Shown here: piece after piece, positions 28,746-38,199 of the stretch
How positions within the stretch are numbered: position 1 is the first letter of the stretch
How the letters are laid out: every line of letters begins with the position of its first letter
Assembly (NCBI RefSeq): GCF_018861145.1
Contig: NZ_JAHKQT010000023.1
Location: 186,001-250,000 of the forward strand
Direction of reading: 5' to 3'
DNA length: 64,000 nt
Source of the DNA: Poseidonibacter lekithochrous
GTDB taxonomy: Bacteria > Campylobacterota > Campylobacteria > Campylobacterales > Arcobacteraceae
Program-made: the position numbers and the translations under genes
Notes under the pieces: model-generated
The model's database searches: none
What the model was told of the DNA's origin: nothing
What the model saw: the letters and a program-made list of their open reading frames with translations, nothing else

Positions 28746-29192
28746 TTATTTTTCAATAGAAATATAAATTTCTATCTCATCTTCTTTTGTATAGTGTTCA
28801 AAATCAATTGAATATTTTCTTTTATACTCATCGTTATTTTCAAAGTAATCCCAAATCTCTTTCCAAGTATCAATTACAACTTGAGGTAATTCACCCTCTT
28901 TTTTAAATACTAAGTATTTTTCATCTTCAATCACAATAGCTTTTTTATTTTTTGTAACTTCAACACCAACTGTAACATCATAGTCACCGTTTACATCTGA
29001 AGTGTAGTTTGAATAAACCCCATACATTGAACTATTGTTTGCTTTATCATGTGTTCCACTGTATACATTATTTTCTGAATAATTATCCCATAAACCTGCA
29101 ATCTTTGCAGTTTCTTCGTTCATTTCATTTTTATTATTAGTAGTTATACTAATTCCACTAATCATTAGTTTTTTAATTCTTGTTGTTTTCAC
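28746..29192 (-). CDS. GyrI-like/effector-binding domain protein
   Basis: A 148-residue single-domain protein resembling the GyrI-like (AraC effector-binding) fold: an ISGISITTNNKNEMNEETAKIAGLWDNY opening, the central YGVYSNYTSDVNGDYDVTVGVEV block, then YLVFKKEGELPQVVIDTWKEIWDYF and an FEHY...EIEIYISI finish. Stand-alone members bind small hydrophobic or cationic ligands and may give resistance to toxic compounds. It lies between the DsbC-like gene and TetR on the same strand as tetR. Confidence 0.78.
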   Translation of the reverse strand: MKTTRIKKLMISGISITTNNKNEMNEETAKIAGLWDNYSENNVYSGTHDKANNSSMYGVYSNYTSDVNGDYDVTVGVEVTKNKKAIVIEDEKYLVFKKEGELPQVVIDTWKEIWDYFENNDEYKRKYSIDFEHYTKEDEIEIYISIEK

Positions 29193-29267
29193 TTTTATGC
29201 TCTTTCTTTCTTGGATTTTAGGATTATAGTAAAGATTTACTACTTATAGCATAAAATTTAATTAAGT

Positions 29268-29870
29268 TTAGAAAGTATTTTTATATTCAATAGAGTCTAA
29301 AATAGTTTTTACATTATATTTTGTAGATTTATCGCACTCTTTAAATTCATAACTTAAAGATAAAACTATATTTCCTAAAATAGAAGAAATAATTTCAAAT
29401 GCTATATTAAGGGTATTACAGGGTATAAACTCTTTTTCTTCTATACCTTTTTGAAGATATTTATTTATTAAATCTATATTCTGCTGATTAAATTCATATA
29501 GTTTTCTAGATTCTTCTTTATTATTGTTAAATGTCATTCGTAAAAATTCAATAAAAATATATGTAAATTTTTCATCTACTGATTTTGACATAAATAAAGA
29601 TTTAACTATAAAAAGTATTTTTTCTTTATTTGTTTCTAAGTTTTCTATATTTTCAAAAATTAATAAATGCATATTTTCAAAATAGACTTTGATATATTCA
29701 TCAATAACTTCCTCTTTATTTTTAAAATATTCGTAAAATGTACCTTTTCCTATATTTGCAGTAATTGTAATTTCAGAAATAGTTGTGTTTGCTATACCTT
29801 TTTTATAAAATAAATTTGATGAAATTTCTATGATTTCTTTTCTTCTTTTATCTTTTATATTAGTACTCAT
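29268..29870 (-). CDS. TetR/AcrR-family transcriptional regulator
   Basis: A 200-residue TetR-type regulator. The N-terminal helix-turn-helix reads ISSNLFYKKGIANTTISEITITANIGKGTFYEYFKNKEEV, a canonical recognition domain. The remaining helices form the ligand-binding and dimer domain. It lies downstream of the RND permease on the same strand, separated from it by a strong hairpin, so it is expressed by read-through or from a short intergenic promoter. It probably senses a substrate of the adjacent pump. Confidence 0.85.
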   Translation of the reverse strand: MSTNIKDKRRKEIIEISSNLFYKKGIANTTISEITITANIGKGTFYEYFKNKEEVIDEYIKVYFENMHLLIFENIENLETNKEKILFIVKSLFMSKSVDEKFTYIFIEFLRMTFNNNKEESRKLYEFNQQNIDLINKYLQKGIEEKEFIPCNTLNIAFEIISSILGNIVLSLSYEFKECDKSTKYNVKTILDSIEYKNTF

Positions 29871-29884
29871 TTAAAGTTCCTTTC

Positions 29885-29919
29885 AAAAAAACAAGAGGAT
29901 TTATTCCTCTTGTTTTTTT
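29885..29919 (-). terminator. Terminator of the second RND operon
   Basis: AAAAAAACAAGAGGA and TCCTCTTGTTTTTTT form a 15-bp stem with a TTTAT loop and T tracts at both ends. It sits between the permease and the tetR gene, overlapping the permease stop. Confidence 0.85.
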
Positions 29920-32900
29920 ATTTTTCTTCAAGTGCTCGTTTTGCCATTTTTTCATCACTATTTGTAATTTTTTCAACTACATAATAGAACATTGGAATAA
30001 AAATAATTGCAATAAATGTAGCAGCTAACATTCCACCAATAACACCTGTACCAATAGAGTGTCTACTAGCAGCTCCAGCTCCATGTGAAATCGCAAGAGG
30101 AACAACACCAATTGTAAATGCTAAAGATGTCATAATAATTGGTCTTAATCTTAATTTTGCTGCTTCAACTGCTGCATCAACTAATTTCATACCTTCTTTT
30201 CTTTTATGTAAAGCAAACTCTACAATTAAAATTGCATTTTTTGCACTAAGTCCAATAAGAACTAACAATCCAACTTGGAAATAAATATCATTTGATAAAC
30301 CTCTCCAAATAGTAGCTTCTATAGAACCTAATACAGCAAATGGAACTGCAAAAACAATAGCAATTGGTAAGAACCATCTTTCGTATAAAGCTGAAAGAAT
30401 TAAGTATAAGAAAACAATACCAGCTATAAATGCTAAACTGCTATTAGTAGATAATTCTTTTTCTTGATAAGCAGTACCTGTCCATGCAATTGAATAATCA
30501 ACGGGTAATACTTCTTTTGAAATTTTTTCAATTACATCAAGAGCTTCACTTGAAGAAACACCAGGAGCAGGAGATCCAGAAACTTTTGCTGATTGGAACA
30601 TATTCATTCTTGTAATAATATCAGTACCTGTTGTTTTTTTAATTGCTACAAATGATGTAATTGGTAATAAATCACCATCACTTCCCCTAACAAAAATTTT
30701 ATTTAAATTATCAGGGTTTTCTCTATATTTTTGAAGTGATTCAATCACAACATTATAATTTTTACCATTTAAAGTAAAATCATTTACATATTTATCTGCT
30801 AAACTTGCATTTAATGCTGTAAAAATATCACTAGTAGTTACACCTTTTGAAAAGGCTTTTTGATAATCTACTTCCATTTTATATTTTGGAGTATTTACAT
30901 TAAGAGTTGATCTAACTCCTACTAAACTAGGATCAGCATTTGCTTTTTTAACTATTTCAGTTACATATTTATTTAATTCCATAATATCAGTACTATTTCT
31001 AGCTTGAACATACATATCAAAACCACCAGTCATTGACATACCTGGAATTGGAGAAGGAACAACACCGAAACTAAAACCTTCAGTTGTAGTTTGCATTAAT
31101 TGTCCTGTAAACTTCTTAGCTAAATATGGTGTTTGTTGATCTGGATTTAATCTTTCATCCCAATCTTTCATATCAACAAATGTAATCATTGCATTTGTTC
31201 TATTTGTAAAAGTACCAAAATCCATACCTGGAATTTGAAATACTTGATCAACATTTGGATTTTGTGTAACAGTGTCATAAATCTGACCTGCAAGTTTTTC
31301 TGTTCTAGTTAGTGAAGAACCTGGAGGATTATAAGAAAGAATAAATACATTTCCTTGATCTTCAGTTGGAACTAGTTCTGTATTCATTTTCCCATATTCA
31401 GAATATGTAACATAAACAACAGCTGCATAAATTACTAAAAATACTACGGAAAGTCTAATAACAAATCTAACAATTTTCGCATATCCATTTGATAAAGCAT
31501 CAAACATTTTATTAAACCATCTGAAAATAAAGATTGGTTCACCATGAACAGGTTTTAGTAATAAAGCACAAAGTGCTGGTGTTAATGTTAATGCAACAAA
31601 ACCAGAAATTGCAACTGATATTGCAATAGTAACAGCGAATTGTTTATACATTACACCTGAAAGTCCACCAAGGAAAGCAACAGGAAGGAACACAGCTGAT
31701 AAAACTAAAACTATGGCAATTAATGCACCTGAAACTTCTTGCATTGCTTTCATTGTTGCATCTTTTGGATTCATTCCATCAGACATATGCTTTTCTACAT
31801 TTTCAATAACAATAATAGCATCATCAACAACAATACCAATTGCAAGTACCAATCCAAATAAAGTTAGAAGATTTATACTATATCCTAAAGCATACATTCC
31901 TGCAAAGGCACCAACAATTGAAATTGGTACTGCTAAAATAGGAATTAGTGTAGCTCTCCAGTTTTGTAAGAAAATATAGATAATTAACATAACTAGAAGC
32001 ATAGCTTCAATAAAAGTATAAATAACCTCATTAATAGAAACTTTAATAAATGATAATGTTTCATAAGGAACTCTATAACTTACACCTGATGGAAAAATTT
32101 CTTCAATTTCACTAATTTTTGCATTAATTGCAGCATCAGTATTTAAAGCGTTCGCACCTGATTGTAAGAAAATACCAAAAGGAATTGCATTTTTACCATT
32201 ATATAAAGGTTTTCTTGAATATGAAGCAGCTCCTAATTCAACAGTTGATACATCTTTTAATAATACATTTCTTCCTGTTTCATCAGATTTTAAAATAATA
32301 TTTGAGAATTGTTCTACATTTTTAAATCTATCTGGTGTTTGTAAAGTATACGTAAACATTTGCTTACTTGATATAGGTTCTTGACCAAATTTACCAGCAG
32401 CATATTGCTCATTTTGATCTTTAATTTTTGCAATTATGTCAGCAGCTGTTAAATTAAAACTTACTAATTTATCAGGATCAATCCAAACTCTCATAGCATA
32501 TTCTTTTTCACCAAAGATAACTACATCACCAACACCCTTTATACGTTTAAGTTCATCAACAATATTGTTTTTTGCATAATTTGATAAAAATAGAGTGTCT
32601 TTAGAATTATCTGGAGAAATCAATGCATATACTTTTAGCATACTTGCTGATCTTTCACGTACATTTAAACCTTGACTTTGAACAATAGCCGGCATTGTAG
32701 AAAGTACTGTTTGTACTCTATTATTTACATTTACTTTTGCATCTTGTCTATCTGTACCTACTTCAAAAAAGATACTAATAGAAGCTGTTCCATCATCTGA
32801 TGTTGTTGATTCCATATAAATCATATTTTCAACACCATTTAAACTCTCTTCTAATGGTGCAACAACAGTTTGAGCAATAGTTTGTGCACTTGCTCCTGGA

Positions 32901-33049
32901 TATACTGTAGATACAATAATTTGAGGAGGTGACACTTGTGGAAACTGCTCAATTGGTAAGTTTTTAATTGCCAACAATCCAGTAAGAAATATGATAATAG
33001 AAATTACCGTTGTAAATACTGGATTTTTTATAAAATAAGAAGAAATCAT
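29918..33049 (-). CDS. RND multidrug efflux permease (AcrB/CmeB type, HAE1)
   Basis: A 1043-residue hydrophobe/amphiphile efflux permease. The N-terminus FFIKNP-like (SSYFIKNPVFTTVISII), QFPQVSPPQIIVSTVYPGAS and MIYMESTTSDDGTASISIFF are AcrB hallmarks. The proton relay is complete: GIVVDDAIIVIEN in TM4 and GLSAKNAILIVEF in TM10. It trimerises in the inner membrane and exports drugs, bile-salt-like compounds or solvents with the adaptor and TolC-like protein encoded just upstream (1-bp gap to the adaptor). MarR and TetR regulators flank the operon. Confidence 0.95.
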   Translation of the reverse strand: MISSYFIKNPVFTTVISIIIFLTGLLAIKNLPIEQFPQVSPPQIIVSTVYPGASAQTIAQTVVAPLEESLNGVENMIYMESTTSDDGTASISIFFEVGTDRQDAKVNVNNRVQTVLSTMPAIVQSQGLNVRERSASMLKVYALISPDNSKDTLFLSNYAKNNIVDELKRIKGVGDVVIFGEKEYAMRVWIDPDKLVSFNLTAADIIAKIKDQNEQYAAGKFGQEPISSKQMFTYTLQTPDRFKNVEQFSNIILKSDETGRNVLLKDVSTVELGAASYSRKPLYNGKNAIPFGIFLQSGANALNTDAAINAKISEIEEIFPSGVSYRVPYETLSFIKVSINEVIYTFIEAMLLVMLIIYIFLQNWRATLIPILAVPISIVGAFAGMYALGYSINLLTLFGLVLAIGIVVDDAIIVIENVEKHMSDGMNPKDATMKAMQEVSGALIAIVLVLSAVFLPVAFLGGLSGVMYKQFAVTIAISVAISGFVALTLTPALCALLLKPVHGEPIFIFRWFNKMFDALSNGYAKIVRFVIRLSVVFLVIYAAVVYVTYSEYGKMNTELVPTEDQGNVFILSYNPPGSSLTRTEKLAGQIYDTVTQNPNVDQVFQIPGMDFGTFTNRTNAMITFVDMKDWDERLNPDQQTPYLAKKFTGQLMQTTTEGFSFGVVPSPIPGMSMTGGFDMYVQARNSTDIMELNKYVTEIVKKANADPSLVGVRSTLNVNTPKYKMEVDYQKAFSKGVTTSDIFTALNASLADKYVNDFTLNGKNYNVVIESLQKYRENPDNLNKIFVRGSDGDLLPITSFVAIKKTTGTDIITRMNMFQSAKVSGSPAPGVSSSEALDVIEKISKEVLPVDYSIAWTGTAYQEKELSTNSSLAFIAGIVFLYLILSALYERWFLPIAIVFAVPFAVLGSIEATIWRGLSNDIYFQVGLLVLIGLSAKNAILIVEFALHKRKEGMKLVDAAVEAAKLRLRPIIMTSLAFTIGVVPLAISHGAGAASRHSIGTGVIGGMLAATFIAIIFIPMFYYVVEKITNSDEKMAKRALEEK

Positions 33050-33050
33050 T

Positions 33051-34127
33051 TTATTCTTTTCCTTCCATTATTTTAACTTTAGAATTAGGTCTAAGTTTTG
33101 CAATATTGCTTAGTACTATTTTATCCCCACTTTTTAAACCACTACTGATAATAACACCTATTGAAGAGTTTTCACCTGTTAGTTCTACTGGTCTGATTTG
33201 TGCTGTTGAGTTCTCATCAATAACATATACAACTGAGTTATTCCCACTTTGCATAATAGCCTCTTCTGGAATACTAATAACATTTGGAATTTCTATATCA
33301 TCAATATTAATATTTGTAAATTGTCCAACAATTACTTTTCCATCTTTATTATTAAATTCTGTTCTTAAAAGAAGCGTATCTGTTGCAGAATCTAATACAG
33401 GAGATATATAATTAAGTGTTCCACCCATAATACATTCATTTTGACAATTCATAGAAAATTTTACTTCTTTTGATTTTATATGACTTAAGTATTTCCCAAT
33501 ATCAGTTTGAGGTAATGAAAACTCAGCATAAACAGGATCAACTTTTGTAATTGTTGTTAAAGTAGTATTTTCATTTACATAATTACCAACATTTAATTTA
33601 GTAATAGAAATAATTCCACTCATTGGTGCTTTTATTTCTGTATAGCCATATTGAATTTTTGCATTTGTTAAAGCTGCTTGTGCATTTTTTTCATTTGCGA
33701 TTGCATCTTGATAGTTATAGTAATATTCATCTTTTTGAGATGCACTAATTGATTTTTGTTCATATAATTTTTTATATCTATTCCAATCATTTGTAGCTTT
33801 TACTAATAATGATTTTGCTCTATTCACAGCAGCTCTTGATGAATCAACATTTGCTTGATATGTTCTTTGCTCAATTGTATATAGTTTTTGACCTTTTTTT
33901 ACAAAAGATCCTTCTTCAAAATATCTATTTTCTATTGAACCTGAAACTCTTGCAATAATATCTACACTTTTTTCTGCTTTTATTATTGCAGGATACTTTT
34001 TACTTATTTTAACAACATCACTATTTACAGTGAATACTTCAACTGGAACAGCTGGAGCCTCTTGTGCTGCATTTGCAAATACAAATGTACTTGTTAATAA
34101 TACTAAACCTAATAATAATTTCTTCAT
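33051..34127 (-). CDS. RND periplasmic adaptor subunit (AcrA/CmeA type)
   Basis: A 358-residue membrane-fusion protein. The start is the ATG at 34127, which overlaps the tolC stop as ATGA and has GGAG 8 bp upstream; an in-frame ATG 15 bp further up is less likely. It has a signal peptide (MKKLLLGLVLLTSTFVFA), a split lipoyl domain (VDIIARVSGSIENRYFEEGSFVKKGQKLYTIE and YTEIKAPMSGIISI), a helical hairpin of about 90 residues, and C-terminal beta-barrel and membrane-proximal parts. It bridges the permease and the outer-membrane factor. Confidence 0.92.
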   Translation of the reverse strand: MKKLLLGLVLLTSTFVFANAAQEAPAVPVEVFTVNSDVVKISKKYPAIIKAEKSVDIIARVSGSIENRYFEEGSFVKKGQKLYTIEQRTYQANVDSSRAAVNRAKSLLVKATNDWNRYKKLYEQKSISASQKDEYYYNYQDAIANEKNAQAALTNAKIQYGYTEIKAPMSGIISITKLNVGNYVNENTTLTTITKVDPVYAEFSLPQTDIGKYLSHIKSKEVKFSMNCQNECIMGGTLNYISPVLDSATDTLLLRTEFNNKDGKVIVGQFTNINIDDIEIPNVISIPEEAIMQSGNNSVVYVIDENSTAQIRPVELTGENSSIGVIISSGLKSGDKIVLSNIAKLRPNSKVKIMEGKE

Positions 34128-35353
34128 TTTACATACTCCCATACATTTTTTCCATTTTGATATATTAAATTTGCTTTACTTATTTCTAAAGCATTTTTTA
34201 CAGCCCATAAAGCACTTTGTGCTTCTGATTTATCACTTAAAGCTTCTAAATAAGAGACATTATTTACAAGACCATTTTCATATTTGTTCTTTGTTACATC
34301 ATATGTACTTATTGCAGCTTTTAAACTAGCTTCTGCTGATTTGATTTTAAGTTTATTAATATCATAAGATTTTTTTGCCAAACTCAAATCTACATCGGCT
34401 CTATTCTTTTCATATTCGTATTTTGATTTTGCACTTAAAAAAGATTTATAAGCTGCATCATAAGCTGTTTTATTTGAATTGAAATCAAATAATTTCCATT
34501 CTACGTTTACTGCAAAAACATTTTGATCTCTTAAAGCTTGATCTGCATAAGTATCACTATTATAATTATGATCATAATATGTATATTTATTATCAAGATT
34601 TACTTGTGGTTTGTTTGTAGTTTTAACATTTTTAGCATTTAAAAGTTGCGTTTGCACTGAATGTTTTAATGATTTGATATCATTTCTTAAAGTAGCTTCT
34701 TCATTTTTAATTTCAATAAAAGAACCATCACTAATAGTTACTCTTTGACCTGTTATATATTCTAACTCATGTAAAATAGTTTGAATATTTAATTCTATTT
34801 CTTGTAATTCAACATTTGCTTTTTCCATATTTGACACGATTCTATCTACTTCATCACTTGTAGTAGTTCCTGCATCTAAAAATTTACTAAGTCTATCAAA
34901 CTGAGCATTTAATTGTTCTATTTCAGTATTTTTAGCTTCTTTTGCAGCTTTATTTGTTAAATAATTAAAATAATGGTCAATAACATCTAATGTAACATTG
35001 TTTTTTAATGAAATTAAATCTTCCGAGGAACTATTTATTCTAGATTTATAAGTTTTATATGTTAAATCTTTTTTCCCTCCATCATAAAGACTATAAGATA
35101 AATCTACATAAGCATTTAAAGAGTTATTGGCTGCTGATGCAGTTTCATGTGCGACATCTGTATAAGCTCCACCTACACTTAGACTTGGTAAATAGCCTTT
35201 TTTAACACTATCATATTCTTTTTTTATAGATTCATTACTCATTTTTGATGCTTCTATATTTTTATTTACTAATGACATTTTAATTAAATCATCTAAACTT
35301 TCTGAGAAAAGTAAAATTGGAAATGTTAATCCCAATAAAACATACTTTGACAT
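34124..35353 (-). CDS. TolC-family outer-membrane factor of the second RND operon
   Basis: A 409-residue outer-membrane channel protein with a signal peptide (YVLLGLTFPILLFSES). It has long helical repeats with a conserved ending (YLEALSDKSEAQSALWAVKNALEISKANLIYQNGKNVWEY). The beta-strand segments are VGGAYTDVAHET and AVNVEWKLFDFNSNK. It is the first gene of the operon tolC-adaptor-permease and is divergent from a MarR regulator, with two operator-like palindromes in the 114-bp gap. Confidence 0.88.
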   Translation of the reverse strand: MSKYVLLGLTFPILLFSESLDDLIKMSLVNKNIEASKMSNESIKKEYDSVKKGYLPSLSVGGAYTDVAHETASAANNSLNAYVDLSYSLYDGGKKDLTYKTYKSRINSSSEDLISLKNNVTLDVIDHYFNYLTNKAAKEAKNTEIEQLNAQFDRLSKFLDAGTTTSDEVDRIVSNMEKANVELQEIELNIQTILHELEYITGQRVTISDGSFIEIKNEEATLRNDIKSLKHSVQTQLLNAKNVKTTNKPQVNLDNKYTYYDHNYNSDTYADQALRDQNVFAVNVEWKLFDFNSNKTAYDAAYKSFLSAKSKYEYEKNRADVDLSLAKKSYDINKLKIKSAEASLKAAISTYDVTKNKYENGLVNNVSYLEALSDKSEAQSALWAVKNALEISKANLIYQNGKNVWEYVK

Positions 35354-35374
35354 TTTTTATCCTTTATATATATC

Positions 35375-35384
35375 TTCCTAGGAA
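35375..35384. promoter_or_regulatory. MarR-type operator, proximal site
   Basis: TTCCTAGGAA, a perfect 10-bp palindrome in the divergent tolC-marR region, centred 37 bp from the second site. The shared core is CTTMCTAGGAA. Confidence 0.5.
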
Positions 35385-35409
35385 TGTAACATTTAATATC
35401 TTATATTTA

Positions 35410-35423
35410 GCTTACTAGGAAGC
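35410..35423. promoter_or_regulatory. MarR-type operator, distal site
   Basis: GCTTACTAGGAAGC, a 14-bp palindrome with one mismatched pair, sharing CTTMCTAGGAA with the site at 35375-35384. It lies 44 bp before the marR start, where it could block the regulator's own promoter. Confidence 0.5.
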
Positions 35424-35467
35424 TACTTTTAATTATAATTTAATTATTTCTATGATAAACTCTTTTC

Positions 35468-35950
35468 ATGAAAAAAGACTTTTTAGATACATTTTATAAA
35501 AACTTAAGTGATAAAGAAGAGGATAGTTCTTTAACTAGTATTACTTTATCAATGGCTATTATTTCAGAAAAGATATATTCTCATGCTAAACATATTCATG
35601 ATAAATATGACTTAACACGCGCAGAGGTTGATTTATTAGCAACTTTGAATATATATGGCGGAGAGTTAACGGCTTCACAGATTTCTGATAGAATGGTTTT
35701 TACCTCTGGTGGTATGAGTAAAGTAATAAAAAAACTTGAATTAAAGAAGCTTATCTATAAAAAAGAATCTACAGAAGATAAGAGAAGTTCTTTATTACAT
35801 ATTGAACAAAAAGGTAAAGATATTTTAGATAAATGTTTGCCTGAACTTAAACAGGCTCATAGACATTTTTTAGGGGTTTTAAATGAAACGGAAAAAGATA
35901 TATTAGAAAAAGCTCTTAAAAAGGTTTTGTATAACTCTATAGAAAACTAA
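35468..35950 (+). CDS. MarR-family transcriptional regulator
   Basis: A 160-residue winged-helix regulator. The DNA-binding core is LTRAEVDLLATLNIYGGELTASQISDRMVFTSGGMSKVIKKLELKKLI, followed by the wing KKESTEDKRSSLLHIEQKG, both typical of MarR. It is divergent from the second RND operon, with paired palindromes between them. It most likely represses the pump and itself until bound by a phenolic or amphipathic ligand. Confidence 0.9.
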   Translation: MKKDFLDTFYKNLSDKEEDSSLTSITLSMAIISEKIYSHAKHIHDKYDLTRAEVDLLATLNIYGGELTASQISDRMVFTSGGMSKVIKKLELKKLIYKKESTEDKRSSLLHIEQKGKDILDKCLPELKQAHRHFLGVLNETEKDILEKALKKVLYNSIEN

Positions 35951-35959
35951 ATTTAAAAA

Positions 35960-36763
35960 CTATAAAAGATTTAAAATAGAGTCAATTTCAAGTGACTCTA
36001 ATGTAAAACTACTAATATCCAAATCCTCAAGCATATGTATTTGTGATGTAGTTCCATTAAGTGGTGTTATATCTATTTGATTTAAAAATTTATAAAAAAC
36101 TTGCTCAGGAGTTTTATTATATTTTGCTGCTAGTTCAACAAGAAGCTTACTTTTTAAAAGATGAGGATTTCCAGTAAGTGACCAAAAACTTTGATAAGTA
36201 ATATTTTTTTGTTTACAGAAGTTTCTTATCTCTTTATCATAAGATGATTCACTATAAAATCTATTTTGAACAACCTTTGGTTTTACTTTTGCAATATCAT
36301 ATAAATATCTTAACAATTTAAAATCATAACAATTAGAAATTCCAATCTGCCCTACTTCACCATTTTGTACAAACTCTTCCATAGTTCTATAAACTTTTAC
36401 TAAATCTTCAATAGGAGCAAAAGGAGAATGGATAAGATAAGAATCAATAAAATCAACATTTAGATTCTTTTTAGAAGTATAAAATGATTTTTCAAGTTGC
36501 GTTAAAATATCATCAGATGATAAATAAGGCATATTATTTAAATCTTGACCAGATATTGGTGTAAATTTTGTTTGAATAAATAAATCATCTCTTTTAATAC
36601 CATCTTCAATGGCATTTGTTAAAGCAATTCCAACTAAATCTTCTCTATAATGCTTTGGTTGACAAGCTGTATCTATTGCTTTAAATCCAGAAGATATTGC
36701 AAGTTTTACAAGTCTTGTAGTCTCTTCTTTCTTCCAAGCTGTTCCATAAATCATATTTGTCAT
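35960..36763 (-). CDS. Aldo/keto reductase family protein
   Basis: A 267-residue TIM-barrel NAD(P)H-dependent reductase. The catalytic tetrad can be placed: Asp in FKAIDTA, Tyr in QPKHYREDLVG, Lys in LFIQTKFTP and His in SYLIHSP. The phosphate-binding part includes VGQIGISNCYDF and VVQNRFY. The chain is a little short at the C-terminus compared with the usual 275-320 residues. The substrate is an aldehyde or ketone of unknown identity. It converges on the marR gene with a 9-bp gap. Confidence 0.87.
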   Translation of the reverse strand: MTNMIYGTAWKKEETTRLVKLAISSGFKAIDTACQPKHYREDLVGIALTNAIEDGIKRDDLFIQTKFTPISGQDLNNMPYLSSDDILTQLEKSFYTSKKNLNVDFIDSYLIHSPFAPIEDLVKVYRTMEEFVQNGEVGQIGISNCYDFKLLRYLYDIAKVKPKVVQNRFYSESSYDKEIRNFCKQKNITYQSFWSLTGNPHLLKSKLLVELAAKYNKTPEQVFYKFLNQIDITPLNGTTSQIHMLEDLDISSFTLESLEIDSILNLL

Positions 36764-36805
36764 TTTAAAGCCTTTTGAAAAGATTTAGTTTTTATCTTAA
36801 ATTTT

Positions 36806-37153
36806 TTAAGATCTTTTTACAAACTCTTGTTTTAGTTTTATTGCACCAACACCTGGCACTTTACAGTCAATATTATGTCCATCATTTCCTTCTACAAGTT
36901 TAATACCTTTAATTTTTGTACCAACTTTTATTCCAGAAGAACTTCCTTTTACCTTTAAATCTTTTATAACAGTTACATCATCACCATCATTTAAAAGTGT
37001 TCCGTTTGCATCTTTAACTACAAGAACATCTACATCTTCTTCCTCAGTACTTGTTGCAGTCCATTCATGAGCACACTCAGGACAGATAAGTAAACTTCCA
37101 TCTTCATAAGTATATTCACTGTTACATTTTGGGCAATTTGGTAGTTGTTCCAT
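36806..37153 (-). CDS. yjdM: Zinc-ribbon protein YjdM (PhnA-like)
   Basis: A 115-residue member of the YjdM family, formerly called PhnA or alkylphosphonate-utilisation protein. The N-terminal zinc ribbon is [21 protein letters not shown]. The conserved C-terminal domain contains [23 protein letters not shown] and [10 protein letters not shown]. Its physiological role is not settled. AAGGAAAAAA precedes the ATG; monocistronic as far as can be seen. Confidence 0.93.
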   Translation of the reverse strand: MEQLPNCPKCNSEYTYEDGSLLICPECAHEWTATSTEEEDVDVLVVKDANGTLLNDGDDVTVIKDLKVKGSSSGIKVGTKIKGIKLVEGNDGHNIDCKVPGVGAIKLKQEFVKRS

Positions 37154-37223
37154 TTTTTTCCTTTTTAATTAATATTTTGCATGATATCTAAAGTCTTGTT
37201 ATGACTTGGTAAAACTAGAGTAT

Positions 37224-38105
37224 TTATCTACCTTTTAATAGTATAAATGTAGCAATTGCGGATATAAATATACCTATAATTGTAAAAAAGTTCATAATAG
37301 TACCATCAATAAAAAAGGCAATAAGTCCAACAACTGCAGGATTTAAATATACATAAGCCATAACTTTTTTAGGACCTAAAATTACATTTGCACTTTGGTA
37401 TAAAAATACAGTAAATAGTGTAGTAAAAATCGTCAAATAACCAATATTTAAGAAATTTGTTGTATTTAACTTTCCCCATTCCAAAGGAATATCAAATAAA
37501 ACTAAAGCAAGTCCCATCCAAATACAACCCCCAATTAAAGTCATAAATACAACAACTAAAAGCTCATCATCTTTTTTATAAAGATATTTTGAAGTAATAG
37601 CATATAAACTCATCAGAAAAATTGTAAAAGTAAATATTATGTCACCTTTATTTAAAGAAAAAGCTAGAAGTAAGTCTAAATTACCTTTAAATACAACGAT
37701 ACAAGTCCCAATAATTCCTAAAAAATAAACCATATATTGTTTAGAAGAAATATGCTGTTTAAAAACAAATATTGAAATAATACCTGTAACAAGGGGAATC
37801 AAAGTATAAATAGCACCAGTATTTAAAGCACTTGTTAATTCTAATGCCTTGAACATTCCTATAAAATATCCTGAATAAAAAAAGCTTATTAACATAGTTC
37901 TTTTAAAAGTATAAAAAATTTTAATTCGATATTTTTTAATAAGTAAAATAAAAGGTGCTAGGATAAGCGAAGCTAAAATAAATCTCATCAATGTTATAGA
38001 AATAGGATCAATAGTCCCTGTTAATTTTTGAGATACAACAAAAGAACCACCTACTAAAAAAGTGGCAAATATTACAAAAAAATGTGCTTTAATGTTTTGT
38101 GACAT
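37224..38105 (-). CDS. DMT-family (EamA) transporter
   Basis: A 293-residue inner-membrane protein with about ten helices in two EamA repeats. Motif-like stretches include FLVGGSFVVSQKLTGTIDPISITLMRFILASLILAPF in the first repeat and YLTIFTTLFTVFLYQSANVILGPKKVMAYVYLNPAVVGLIAF in the second. It is a drug/metabolite exporter of unknown substrate. It is divergent from a Crp/Fnr-type regulator gene that carries a frameshift, a pairing that suggests the regulator once controlled it. Confidence 0.88.
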   Translation of the reverse strand: MSQNIKAHFFVIFATFLVGGSFVVSQKLTGTIDPISITLMRFILASLILAPFILLIKKYRIKIFYTFKRTMLISFFYSGYFIGMFKALELTSALNTGAIYTLIPLVTGIISIFVFKQHISSKQYMVYFLGIIGTCIVVFKGNLDLLLAFSLNKGDIIFTFTIFLMSLYAITSKYLYKKDDELLVVVFMTLIGGCIWMGLALVLFDIPLEWGKLNTTNFLNIGYLTIFTTLFTVFLYQSANVILGPKKVMAYVYLNPAVVGLIAFFIDGTIMNFFTIIGIFISAIATFILLKGR

Positions 38106-38199
38106 AATAATAAACTCCTAAAAAATGAAGTCTATCAAAACTTTAATATTTTGTCCTTTACATATGTTGATTTAAGCATAATTTTGAAAAAATGCTCTT

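Noticed and set aside
31713-31979. 88-codon plus-strand ORF inside the second RND permease, similar ones inside CcsBA, MutS2 and the ABC-F gene
   Set aside because: Antisense shadows of conserved domains without ribosome sites or family resemblance.
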